Both the position numbers and the translations under genes were made by a program. A stretch of DNA of 64,000 nt, from contig NW_006768829.1 in the NCBI RefSeq assembly GCF_000204055.1, forward strand, positions 306,517 to 370,516, in the 5' to 3' direction. The notes beneath the pieces were generated by a model, which was given only the letters and a program-made list of their open reading frames with translations, made no database searches and was not told where the DNA came from. This DNA is from Melampsora larici-populina 98AG31. Taxonomy: Eukaryota > Basidiomycota > Pucciniomycetes > Pucciniales > Melampsoraceae. Shown here one piece after another: positions 23,784 through 35,431 of this stretch (position 1 is the stretch's first letter; the number at the start of each line of letters is the position of its first letter).

Positions 23784-24359
23784 GCTATGGTGTTGGAGTT
23801 CTACAAAGTATTTATCTGACTCTGTATCACAATACGCAGTGGATTTCACTTAATCAAAGTTCAGTTGATCATGTAATTATATCTTTTGGAAGTTATGATC
23901 TTGAAATCTATCTTATCTCATCATCTTATGTCCTTGTGACGAGAAAAGATGTTTGTATTTTACAATGGATAATTGAGGGCAATGGTCACTGTGTATAGAG
24001 TCTTTTGCTCTGGTATCTTGATCAAGAAGCAAGGTCGCCAGATGTGGAGCCAAAGGGACCCTACTCATTTCCCCCTTATTGTCTAACGGCATCAATTCAT
24101 TCCTGACCTGTTTTCTTTTTTACATCCTCTCACATGATCTTCACTTTCGTCTGATATCAGCAGAGCATCCTGGCTTGGCCTCATACGATAGAATTACCAT
24201 TTCCGTGCTAATAATGCTTCCAGGAAAATCATTGTAATTCTTGGTCATCTCGGCACAGAATAATCAAACCAATAAATTTGGATTATCGGTCTTCTGGTAA
24301 ACAAAACATATATCTAAAACTGGATTCCAGTATAATCTACAGGAATTGAGAAAAACAAT
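23784..24359. other. Spacer between convergent genes
   Basis: No gene or repeat was seen between the coiled-coil gene (+) and the 1120-aa gene (-). Confidence 0.4.
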
Positions 24360-27300
24360 TTAAAATGATTCTGAGAATCTAACAACTTGATCCTTTCCTA
24401 CAAAGGCACTGGACTTAGGAAAAACTAAACTCCCCCCTTCCGCAAGTTCCCCAGCCTCTGTAAACCAATGAGAGAGATAATCGAAACATAAATTTTTTGC
24501 TACATCGTACCACGTGATTTCAGGTTTCACAAAACGACCCTGCTGATCAAAAAGGCCATCAATTAACTTCATCAACATTTGATTACTACGTTTGAAGATT
24601 GGTTCTTTGACTTGGAAATCCGGTCTTTGTTTTACAAGCCAGTCTGAAAGGATTGTAAAGCCAAGCATTTGCGCAGCAGGGTTGGAATTGACATCATTCG
24701 AGCAGCATATCAAGCCCCGGATTCCACAACATGCGAACATTGTAAGGTGATTCAGAGTTGGAGATTTAATGGACTCTCCCTTCCATTCTTTTTTAAACCT
24801 GATTGCAAGGGCTTTATCCTCGGCACTTGCTTCTTCATTTAAAATATATTTCGCTTCAAAATATTGAACCACGTATGAATCAAGAACTTTGATGAAAATG
24901 TCCTCCCATTGTTGTATCAGGCCGATATCGATTACAGAGTTGAGCTTGGTTGAGTCAAGAAGACGAATTGTTCTAGAATTCTCTGGCTTTGAATTTCGTT
25001 GTGAATTTAACCATTTGATTGCTTGACAAACGGCTTCGATGCCAGTCTTCGCTTTTTCGCTTTCTGATACTGGAGGCTCTTTGAGAAAAGTCTTTCCTGT
25101 TAGTAAGACCGAGTCAAGTAAAACCTTGAGGAATGAAGAAACTCGACTCGGAGAGGGACGGATACACATGCGCATTGTCCTCCATGTATGATTCCAAACC
25201 GCTGGTACGCCTGGAGGAATTTTATCTGATACATTTTGATTTTTCAAAGCCAAAGTATTGAACAAGTCGGCTGCATAAGCAGGCTCCCCCTTGTGACAGT
25301 TGAATAGGTCAGGCACTACATTGGCTCAAGTCAGTATCTATGATTTTTCGGATCTAAAAGCAAAAGTTGTGTGTTTTAGAACTAACTTGTCTCCTCAATC
25401 GCATTGTACCAAGTTTGTCCATTGTACTTTGTCTTTACCATCACGTTATTGATACCTCCTTCAATAGAATCCAAAAAGACCTGGTTTAAGGGTTCCCCCT
25501 CCCGTCGTAGCTTTAATAAATTTGTCAACGCATTCCAAGCGGCCAGCTTTGCCGCCTTGCTAGTTTGATTTCCATTATAGGGGGCAAGCAGTTTTGTCAG
25601 CTCTTTCTCCATCAAGGATGGTCCTAGAAAAAACTTGACTGAAGAATCGCCATTGGTCAGCACATGTTTTTTTCAACAATGCAAGTTAGATATGATCTCA
25701 CCATGACCCAGGAGTCCATCGTCCGTTGCCTCGTTTCGTCCCTTGGTGGCTATATTGTGATTCGATGTGGGTTCTACATCCTTTCCTTTAGTCTTTTTTT
25801 CGTTTCGCTGATAAGTAATTGGTGGAGGGGTACGTCGCTTAGTAGTTTCCTGGCATCTTGGGATCACAACAGCTTGGAAGGTCTTTCTTCTGGGCCTCAA
25901 GTCCCTTGAGCTCTTTCCTTTACCTTCAGACTCAACAGGATTGACAGGTTCCTGCGATGTCTTGGTTGGGTTCCCAGTCTCAGATGGCACGATCGATCGC
26001 TGAGGAGATGGAGCAGGAGAACTGAGAATTGAAGTTAACTCAAGCTGAGTCTCAGACGAAGAAGATCGAGAATGAATGGTAGTAGGCTTATCCATTGGTT
26101 CCTGAGCCTCCGAAGGTTGACTATGAATAGCATTCGAGTTATTGTTTGATTGCTGAGTTTGACCAGATTGAGGAGGGGATTTTGATTCTTCTGTAGATGG
26201 CCGAGACTCGATGGACAAAAGTGGAATAGCAGTCAAACTCTCAACCTGTTGCTCTAAATTAGTTGATTGAGTTTGATGTGAATCTACTTCAAGCTGAAGA
26301 GGTTCAGTTGAATTTTTGTTGGATTCCTGAGCTCGATCGGATTGACCAGAAAGGAGGTTTGTGTCCATTGCTGGTTGAGACTTGGTGGAAATGGGGGCAG
26401 TAGCGGTTAAGTCCTTGGTTTGAAATTGTGTAGCAATACTGATTGATTCGGTTCCATCTCCTTTATCTCCAAGATTGGGTAATTGAGATGGAGGATTGGT
26501 AGCTGATTTGACACCATCAACACTATTCGTAAGTCCAGGCGAAACAGTCTGATCGGGAGGGGGAATGTCGCCTGCGGTCACTGCTAATTTGAGGGGTTCT
26601 TCTTGATCGGGATCCTGATAATTGAAGATTTCGCTTGGAAATCCGTATTTCGTGGCAAGGTCCTCGGTTTCATCGTCAAGTAAAACAATGACTTTGTCTT
26701 CTGGCGGCAACGGTTTCCTTTGTATGATTGCTTTTGCAAAGAGAAACGAATCAGTATTGGGACACATTAAAAAAGAGTGGAAACTTCTTACCATTCCCGG
26801 TCCTCTTACATCTCAAAGTTAGGTTAAGTAACTCTTTAGCCATGGGGTCGGTCAAACAATCGGAGAGTCTTGCCTCTTCTAAGGCGGCGATGAGCTTTGA
26901 GTACACAGGAAGTGCGCTGGAGGCGAACAGGGGCTTGTTTTCTGGCTCCAAGTCGTACATTTGAATCAAAGTATCCAGTTCTTCATTGCACATTTCTGGA
27001 TGACTCGTTTGGTTACTGTTTGCAGGAGAGAGGTGTTGCTTGTGATTTGACTGAGACTTAGGCGCAACATCTAATCCTTGAGCATTATTCCAATCAAACG
27101 AGAGGTTGATATCTGAGGTAGGTATATTAGGGAGATTTGAGTCATCAAGGATAGTATCTTGAGATCTTTCGGGCCGTAAATTTGATAGATGGTCCATTGA
27201 ACTTGCAGAATTCATCGATTCTGCCTTGTTTGATGAGGCTCCAGTTTCCTGATTCGTATCTAAGGGTGTTCTACTAGTTTCTAGTTTTGATCGCAAATTT

Positions 27301-27917
27301 CTTGATTCTTTGGATATCGTAGGAGAAAGCGATCGCTTGGAAGGAAGAAGAGATACAGGGGATTCGATTGGAGCTGAAGCCATGTTGCATTCGTGGAACT
27401 CGCAGGCTTTGGATATAGGAGTCAGGTCTATTGGATTTGAAACATCTGTTGTAGCAGAAGTAGTCGAGCCAGTGGATTGATTGATTGAAGCTGGAAATGA
27501 TTGTTCAAAGGATCCGGTTGAGGAAATCTCTAATTTGTTGGCGTTGATCTTGTTGGCTGCATCCACATCGATTTGTGTCATATTGATTTTGTCCAAATCT
27601 GCATTAGTTTTCGTGGCTGTCTGTTTCAAGGACGAGGGTCTGTCTTCACATTCATGTTCGTCTTCTGAGGTTGAGTGATAGGAAGTCATGAATGAAAGAG
27701 ATTCCTGGGCCTTGGAAATCTCAAGGGACAACTTTTCGGAAATAAACCCAGCATCTTCTTGGTTTTGTTCGGTACTAGCCAACAATTCAGAGTTATCGAC
27801 ATGGTCTCGATTCACGTAGGAGTCGACCATTACAGCAGCAGATTTCGGATTTGCATTCGTGGGACTACCATCATCGATTTCAGAAGTCGGTATGGAGAGA
27901 TTCGATTCCGGATTCAT
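24360..27917 (-). CDS. Large unknown protein, 1120 aa
   Basis: Four exons: 27917-26792, 26730-25702, 25638-25387 and 25315-24360. Junctions GTAAGA...AAAAG, GTGAGA...TTCAG and GTTAGT...TGTAG keep frame, giving 1121 codons with the stop. Residues 1 to about 320 and about 410-690 are low-complexity Ser/Thr/Gln/Asn/Pro-rich and probably disordered. A short conserved-looking helical block (MYDLEPENKPLFASSALPVYSKLIAALEEA) sits between them. A basic LRPRRKTFQ patch could be a nuclear localisation signal. The C-terminal 400 residues look folded (GIEAVCQAIKWLNSQR, TMFACCGIRGLICCSNDVNS, WYDVAKNLCFDYLSHWF). I do not recognise the family. The intact 3.4 kb coding length in a transposon-rich region suggests either a lineage-specific host gene or element cargo. 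Confidence 0.7.
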
Positions 27918-28478
27918 CCTAACGCAGCTTAGAAGAGCTGCAGTTCACAAATTGAAATACGTAATGGTTTTTACTACATGACGCAGATGGTTGATGGTTA
28001 GTTCAGATGAGACGTTTCGGCGTAGATAACCAAACCGAAATTGTATACTTACTGGATCTAATTTGAGTCTTTTGAATGAATACCGTGTATAAATCGAGAT
28101 CGGTTGAAGACACAGCAAGCTTAATGAGGGAACTCCAGTAATCGAAGGTGAAAATGCCAAGCTACATAGGACATCCGATTTCTTTGGTTGCTATCAAAGA
28201 GTTTGATCTATGGTACATGTCACGGCCTGTTACAGTCATATGCATAGCTGTCACAAATCAGCTTACACTGTGTATGCATTCCATTAATGTATGTATAAAT
28301 CCAGTTCATGCTCGCATCCAGAATCATGAACTGATAAATCTCCATCAACAAAGCCAGTAGGAAGAAAATGATTCACGTCTTGCAGCTAGAAGCCTTTCCG
28401 ATGCACCTCACCTCAGCCCTACAACTCCAAAGCAATCATTGACGTTTTGGTTTTCAAGGCTGATGTGAAGATAGTTTA
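27918..28478. other. Upstream region of the 1120-aa gene
   Basis: It contains the promoter side of the gene at 24360-27917 and no other supported feature, ending at the MITE boundary. Confidence 0.4.
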
Positions 28479-28714
28479 CACTACAAGAAAGATAATATTT
28501 TCTGGGCAGAAAATTCAATTATTGATACACAAAAATATTGAGAGGCCAGGAGAAGGGCAAAAAATAAATAAAAATATGCATCTTGTTCCCTGCGGTGAGA
28601 GCTTCACTCTCCATATTTTTCCATATTTTTACAGTCTGTATTGATAAGTGTACTAACAATAAACCTTCACAATCATCCAATTACAACCAACGCAGCCACA
28701 GATACGTTACTGGT

Positions 28715-28990
28715 ATTGGTATCGTACCGTACCGTATCCGGCTCACGTGGTACCGTAGCCGGTAGTACCGTATCTGGGTGTCAACTACGTTACTCAAGGG
28801 CCCAGAAGGCCTTATTTTCGGCCGGATACGATACCGGGTATCGTACCGGCCCTTGGCGGTATGGTACTGGATACCCACTGTGGGCAGTATTGACACACCA
28901 GATACGGTATAGTACCGTACCTGTTCTGTCACCCACGAGTATGGATACAGTACCGTACCGTGGCCCCGTTTTGGATACAGTATCTCCTTG
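28715..28990. repeat. hAT left subterminal GTAC repeat array
   Basis: Many copies of GGTACGGTAC/GTACCGTACC-like and GATACNGTA-like motifs occur in both orientations, for example GTATCGTACCGTACCGTATC near 28718. The array mirrors the one at 32960-33262 and probably holds transposase binding sites. Confidence 0.7.
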
Positions 28991-29477
28991 GATATATAGA
29001 TCCAAGGAGTCCTCCTATACCTTCCAAGCAGTGTGTCACGGTTCACCATCTGCACCAATCGGTAAGCAATCTCTCTCTTTACGAACTAACCCCTGCCTCC
29101 CATTGACACTAACCCAATGAATACTTCATCTATCTAGGAGCAGCCTTGACACACAACCATGGAACATCTTGCCGAGTCAGAAAATTTCTTATATGACGAG
29201 ACGTTGTCAAGATCTTTCGGTTTGTCCCCTCAACTCCACCCATTTCCTTCCACCCATTTCCTTCAGTTTTTCATACACTTCAGTCCTCATATCTAATTCT
29301 GCTTTACATTTTTTCAATTATCTCAAATTTCCTGGCTTAATCCTCAACCCGTTTTTTTGTTAAATCACCTACCTTCAATCCCATCAACCACCGTTTCATT
29401 CATCAGATCATCGATTTTATAATTTCTTTAATCCTACCACCCGTCTTAAATCATCTATAGTTATCTCTGTAACCGAA

Positions 29478-32400
29478 ATGTCTTCTTCGTCTCACGCCAC
29501 CAGCTCCCGCCGACGCAGTGACCGGCCTTCACCTGCTACGAAGCAATCCCACATGATGGCTCCCCCTACCGACTCACGCCGGTCCCTCCAACGTCACCAC
29601 AGTGATTCCGAATCCAAAGCATCTGTTCACAAATCTACCAAACGTAAGCGAGACATTATCATCTCAGACAACGAGTCTTCCGATCACTCGGCCAACACTG
29701 TCACCAGCAACCAACGTCGCAAAACCGACCATTCTGATCAATCAACCAGTGCCGCTAAACAACGCCGCAAAAGTTCCAAACAACCTGCCACCAAATCTCA
29801 AAAGCGATCGAAGCCTACACCATCGGAACCAGTTCCCTCACAAACCTCCGTTCAAGCTTCTTCCAGCCAAGTCGGGTTAGAACTTGAAGTTAATTTAGTG
29901 CAAGATTCAGATGACAAGAATGAGAAAGTTGCGAAGAAAGAACCGAAGAAAAAAGAAGTAATCATTTTTGACCCCATCAAAGACTACTATGGACCTCTTG
30001 ATCTCGATGGAATTCACCGGTGTTGCAAGTATTGCCGAAAGAATGTCAGCAGTGGAGGAGGCTCTACTTCGAATTTGTTGACCCATCGAGACGGATCGAT
30101 GCAAGCTGGAAAATCCGGACATCCTGGCTGCAAGAAGCGGGATCTCGCCATCGAACAAGGATGCATACTACCGCTCACCGCCTTCGAAAGGCGAAATCAA
30201 CCCAAGAACACTTCAGAGGACGGTCAAACCTCAATCATGGCTTTTGCACAGAAGGTTCCTAAGTTTGATAACCGGACACTTAATCAATTGATGGGTATGT
30301 GGGTCATCAGGACAGCACAACCGTGGCTTCGAATGCAAGATCAATATTTACGAGCCGCATTTAGGTTTGCTAACCCAAATGCTCAGCTCTATGGAAGAAC
30401 GTGGGTTGCCAAGTTTGCACATGAGGCATACATGGATATGCGGGCTTCCGTCTTTGATGAACTCAAGGTGATAATTTTTTCATGTTCTTTCTTTTTCATC
30501 TCGTCTTTGATAGAGCCACTAATTGTTGTTTTGTTTGAACACCCTCCAGAATCTTACTAGCTCTTTTGGCCTTGTCCACGACGCTTGGACCACGAAGGGA
30601 AATCGGTACGGATTCCTTGGAGCAGCCGTAACCTTTGTCACTAAAGACTGGAAGTTTGTGACCCGCCATCTGGCCCTCAAACTGATCGCTTGGCATCATA
30701 AAGGAGAGTGGCTCGCTGAGCCTTTGATAAATCTCCTGACCAAGCATGGGATTCATACTAAGATAAGTCGATCTCTATTTTTCATTATCCATCTATGTCT
30801 CTTAACGATCTTTACATATATTTCCGATGCTAACTTTTCGACTTTATCTACATGTTGGCGCAGACTCATGACTCCGGAAGCAACAATAACACCCTTGCTG
30901 AAGCAATGCAAGTCCGACTCCGGAAGTACAGCGAAGACCGAGGCGAAAACTTCGAATGGAACCACGAGAAGCACCGCGTCCGTTGTGTATGTCACAAGCT
31001 TGCCCTGATCGTCAACGCAGGACTTCAGGCTCTAGGCCTACAAGCCCCACCACCCGCTCTGGTTAAATCTACCATGCTGGGCGACTTCCCGGTCCCAACA
31101 ACCACTTTACACTCGATTCCTGAAGAAGAAGAACCATCCGAAGATGACGAAGCTGCCTCTGATACAGACGAAGCTGAGGTTGATGACTCAGAGCACAAGA
31201 CCGCTGAAGAAAGTCCTGATTGGTATGGTGTAATCGACGGTCCTCATCTTCCACCTGATCTTCCGGAACCTTCAGCAACCAACCGCAATGAGGCCAATGC
31301 TGTCCATACGCTTATGTCTAAGGTGAGTTTTTTTATTAATATTGTATATAAATATTTTCTCTTACTGATATCAATTATTTCGTAGCTTGATGTAATTGGT
31401 CGCAAGATCGGAGGGTCAGCTGTAATGTGTTCCCTTTTTGATGCGGTTTCCCAAGCAATGCTTTCCGAGAAACTCCCACGACCGATTCCAGGGTATGGTA
31501 TACGCTGGAACATCAAACTGCAATGTTGGCAACGACTTTACAAAGCGCGCGAGGTAAGTGACACACATCTCTTCCACCATATCAATGTTCCTTCTATTTT
31601 GTTAGCTAATGTCTGTCTTGTTGATAGGTCATCGATCAAATCCTTGAAGAAGATCAGATGGACCCACCTCGCAAGGCTGGTCCAAGCCGCGCCGGTGAAA
31701 CACCTTTAGCGCCCGATGTCCATCGCCCCCGAGGGATTTTCAACAAGGTAATGATTACACCTGATGAATGGCGACAAGTCCGAGAGATCATCTCAGTTCT
31801 GAAGGTAAATGATTTTTTTGATCGTTAAAGTACTCTATCATTACTGATCACATTCAATGTAGAAGTTCGAGACGTTGACCAAGTTCTTTGAGCAAGATGG
31901 ACCAACTGGCTCTGTACTCATACGAGAGTATGTCAAACTCAAGAAAAGCATTCAAAAGAGGATCGACGCAACTGCATCTCGATCGGAACCCCTTTTTCCA
32001 ATGTATCACGCAATGCTCGTGCGCGTGGAGGCTTATCTCAAAGAGGCACTTAGTTCAGACACCTTAGTGCTTGCCACTATAATGAATCCAAGCCTTCGAT
32101 TGGACTACTTTGATTACGCATTTGGATCAAGCTCAAATGAGACTTTCAGGGCCAAAGATTTGATAGAGACGGCTTATAACAACAAGAAGATTGACATTGA
32201 GGCCAAAGGACCGTCTACACCCACTCCTTCAACTCCCAAAGATCCATGTGGTGTCAGCTTAGCAGTCGAGGATGAAGATTTTCGCCGTCATAAAGAACTC
32301 AATCGTCGAAACACAGCAAATGAACTACGATCTTACCTGGAGATGGCTGAAGAACCTTCTGCGGACGTGGAAATGAATCCTCACTTGGCTTTGGAATGGT

Positions 32401-32718
32401 GGAAGGTGTGTTTTCCTTTGTTCCCCCTTTATTCCCACCTATCTATGGCTAATTTTTCATTTTCATCTGAAGGTCAATGAAGGTAAATATCCGATCCTGA
32501 GTCACCTTGCACGGGATTACCTTGCGATCAGTGCCACATCGTGCGCTGTTGAGAGAACTTTCTCATCAGCTGCCGATGTCTGCACTGCCGATCGAAGCTC
32601 TCTCAAGCCACGACCAATCGAACGGCTAGTCTCTGGGCGTATGTGGTCAGTGGAAGGTGTGCAGATGAAAGGGCAATTTAAACATGCACAGACGGTTATG
32701 ACAGTGTATCTCAAATGA
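29478..32718 (+). CDS. hAT-family transposase with BED zinc finger, 931 aa
   Basis: Seven exons, all phase 0: 29478-30467, 30550-30762, 30864-31322, 31386-31553, 31628-31804, 31863-32405 and 32473-32718. The first 160 residues are basic, Ser-rich and disordered. A BED-type zinc finger follows (CCKYC at about 182-186, with LLTH and HPGC). The hAT catalytic core shows VHDAW (about D341) and THDSGSNNNT (about D404). An acidic insert (PEEEEPSEDDEAASD) lies in exon 3. Exon 7 is the hAT C-terminal dimerisation region (YPILSHLARDYLAI, SCAVERTFSS, LVSGRMW). Oddity: intron 2 begins AAG|ATAAGT instead of GTAAGT, which would need non-canonical splicing or would disable the copy. All other junctions are canonical GT-AG and the frame is otherwise open. 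Confidence 0.85.
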
Positions 32719-32959
32719 TGAAAACTCACGTAAGAGGCGGGGAGGGAATTCAGCTGATTGATAATAAAATGGTTTTCTTTTTTCTTTTTGTTTGTTTCCT
32801 GCTTCCTTGTTTATATTTTCATTTTATTATACTATGCCCTTTATGCTATGCCTGCTCCTTTTTCTTTATGCCTGTGCTCCCTTCATGTATGCCCATTTTT
32901 CCCTTAATGATAACTAAGTTTTTGTGACCGTGCCTCAGTGAGTAAAAATTGTGGTACCT

Positions 32960-33262
32960 TTCTGGTATCCCAACTACTAGTAGCCTAGACCCAATTACGA
33001 TATAGTATCGGTATCCAATTTTCACATGGCGGTACGGTACAGTACCGTACCGCTTCTTTTTGTGCCAATACCGGTATAGTACCGTATTGGGTGACTACAC
33101 TGAGTACGATACTGGCTAAAAGGTCATAAGGCGTGCCCGCCCTCTGGATACGATACTTGATATCGTATCCAGGCGGCGGTACGGTACGCAGTACCGGCTC
33201 TCAAAGTATCATGTGGCCGAGTACGGTACTGGTATCGCCCGGTACGATACCAGTACCGTATC
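32960..33262. repeat. hAT right subterminal GTAC repeat array
   Basis: Repeated GGTACGGTACAGTACCGTAC-like units and ATACGATAC motifs are the inverse counterpart of 28715-28990. Confidence 0.7.
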
Positions 33263-33653
33263 TGTGGCTGCGTTGTTACAACCTGTAACAAGCACTGAGA
33301 TTTGGCTCATTAGTGTTTAGAGAAACTTTTGATTTCTGAAAATACTCATAACTTTTTCAATTCCGGTCCAAAACGCTCGATTTTGGGTGCATTGGTAAGC
33401 TGGAATTGTCCTCCAAATAGTTCATAATAGGACCACACAGCATGCTGGTCTGCTAAAAAAGATATAATCTTTTTTGTACATTTGTACATACAGATCCATA
33501 GAATGATTGTCATACTAGCTACATAGTGCTTGACCTTATGAAAGTTTGAGAGGAAGAGTTCAGCTTTCTAATGCACTTAAAATCGAGTGTTTTGAGGCAG
33601 ATTTGACAAAGTTATAGGTGTTTTCAGAAATCAAAAGTTTCTCTAAACACTAA

Positions 33654-33753
33654 NNNNNNNNNNNNNNNNNNNNNNNNNNNNNNNNNNNNNNNNNNNNNNN
33701 NNNNNNNNNNNNNNNNNNNNNNNNNNNNNNNNNNNNNNNNNNNNNNNNNNNNN
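33654..33753. other. Assembly gap (100 N)
   Basis: Exactly 100 N, the usual placeholder for a gap of unknown size. It lies at the mirror position of a palindromic MITE arm; see the finding on its likely true size. Confidence 0.98.
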
Positions 33754-33989
33754 TTTCAGTGCTTGTTACAGGTTGTAATTGGATGATTAGAAAGGTTTAT
33801 TGTTAGTACACTGATCAATACGGACTGTAAAAATATGGAAAAATATGGAGAGTGAAGCTCTCACCGCAGGGAACAAGATGCATATTTTTATTTATTTTTT
33901 GCCCTTCTCCTGGCCTCTCAATATTTTTGTGTATCAATAATTTAATTTTCTGCCCAGAAAATATTATATTTTGTGTAGTGTTAGCTTCA

Positions 33990-34354
33990 CCTGTGGCACC
34001 TCTATGAAGTGACATACAAGCCCATGGAAAAGTGTGCTACACCGTGGGCGATCAGCCAGTATTTGGCTCCAGAGCACCTCAGGTGACCTGGAGCAGGTTT
34101 TTATCGCACTCCCAAGTCCATAAGTCATCAACCAAAGCTTTCAAAACAATGTGTACAGCCTTTTCAGAGCTCTTTCTACTCATACTCAACCTCCTTACTC
34201 AAAAGTTTTTGCACATCCCTCGTGCAGTTTTGACAAGGACCCCAGAGCGCTCTGGTTACCTTCCAGAGCGCTCTGGCTACCTTCCAGAGCGCTCTGGAAC
34301 GCCCTCAGAACGCTCTGGAAGGCAACCAGAGCGCTCTGAAAAGTACCCGACCGT
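33990..34354 (+). repeat. Dispersed repeat with 21-bp palindromic minisatellite
   Basis: Nearly identical, inverted, to 43078-43439. It contains at least four units of a 21-bp repeat with the self-complementary core CCAGAGCGCTCTGG followed by YWACCTT (about 34235-34345). Read as protein this gives a seven-residue repeat (ERSGYLP), an artefact of the unit length. Similarity stops sharply at AAAAGTACCCGAC on the right. Confidence 0.8.
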
Positions 34355-35431
34355 GCTGGAGAGCCCTGAGCGCCTTGCTCACCCACCTTAACCCATATTC
34401 ACTCCCTTTGTATGTATGTACATTATGACATACCATCGGCAATTCGAATTTTGGACCACATCCATAGTCTGTCCACCCTTGACCTTCGCTGATTCCCCTA
34501 CGCAGCCATCTGTAACCAAGCACCTCCTCACAATACGCTGAGTATAGAAATCATACGCTCAATAGATATACTCATAATAAACTACATTTTACATCAATCT
34601 TGTAATTATCAAAGTCAAGTCTCCTATTCAACATTACCCCTTCGATGCCCACTGTTTTGAATCGTCCGATGATTCTCACGTTTTTTTGGCATGAGTTTCT
34701 TAGTATCAAAGGTATTGTAAGTCATACCATTTGTACTTTGTTCTGTATATATTATATTCACTATGAAATGTAACAAATCATCACAAAAGGCCAAAGCGAA
34801 TAAATCAAAACTCATCCATTGAGTTCAACTTCTTCTCCAATTGAATCAACTCAAGAGTCATCATACATTTACAATAGAATTCTCATTACAAAAAATTTGT
34901 AACAACAAAATGATAAATTGTATGTGATGGAATGGCATGGTAGGGTATGGTATACAAGCTCAGATATGTTCTATTATTTTATTCAATTGTATACGATCCA
35001 TTGAACATGATACTCTCAGTCACTTTCTAGCTATCTATGTTGATTGGAAAAGTTGCATCCTCCCACGGCTTTGAAATGTCTATTTTTGGTCACAACTAAT
35101 TGATTTGATTAACTTCATTCTTCAGCCACTTTTCCGAACATGTATCTACAATTATAACACCCAAGCAGCGCTTAGCGCTTACAATTCATATCTTTTTTAG
35201 TTCTTGATACTTGTGAAATTCTAACCCCTTGAGAATACGATATTAGATTTTGGCAATATCACATCTCAAATCAAACAACACAAAACAAAACAAGCAGATG
35301 GTACCAGGACAATTCTGTAAAACCAAACCTTTTCTGAAAATATCATACATGCAAATATTGAAAAGATAGGTGACGAGTCAATTCCGATGTGAATGCAGGT
35401 ATAAGCGATAGTACATATGAAAAACTTACGT
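34355..35431. other. Intergenic stretch, no gene supported
   Basis: AT-rich DNA between the dispersed repeat and the 3' end of the 537-aa gene. No coding frame of substance or clear element ends were seen. Confidence 0.4.

Larger units (their letters stand above)
28689..33275 (+). mobile_element. Complete hAT transposon, 8-bp target duplication
   Basis: A 4587-bp element flanked by TTACAACC at 28681-28688 and 33276-33283. Termini are AACGCAGCCACAGATACG on the left and the inverse of CAACGCAGCCACAGATACGG on the right; the left end lacks the outermost C. Dense GTAC-containing subterminal repeats lie at both ends. It encodes the seven-exon BED/hAT transposase at 29478-32718. It inserted into the palindromic MITE, so the MITE is older. 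Confidence 0.88.
28479..33980. mobile_element. Palindromic CACTA-ended MITE interrupted by a hAT element
   Basis: The outer ends read CACTACAAGAAAG (28479) and, inverted, ...TTTTGTGTAGTG (33980), flanked by TTA on both sides (28476-28478 and 33981-33983). The true MITE is 28479-28688 plus 33276-33980; the middle is a hAT insertion. The terminal inverted repeats (about 200 bp) share ATATGCATCTTGTTCCCTGC and GGCCAGGAGAAGGGC. The right portion, 33276-33770, is itself an inverted repeat and holds an assembly gap. Layout and motifs (GTACTAACAATAAA; CTTGTTCC) match the element at 19515-20330, so the two belong to one family. Confidence 0.85.

Noticed and set aside
28641..29120. Open frames over the hAT left end
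   Set aside because: They come from the GTAC subterminal repeats and overlap the transposon terminus.
28479..33980. A single autonomous CACTA transposon encoding its own transposase
   Set aside because: The only transposase inside is hAT-type with its own inner termini and 8-bp duplication; the outer element is a split nonautonomous MITE.
34032..34391. Frame with a repeated ERSGYLP peptide, also read inverted at 42974-43396
   Set aside because: The repeat is the translation of a 21-bp palindromic minisatellite within a dispersed repeat and reads open on both strands.
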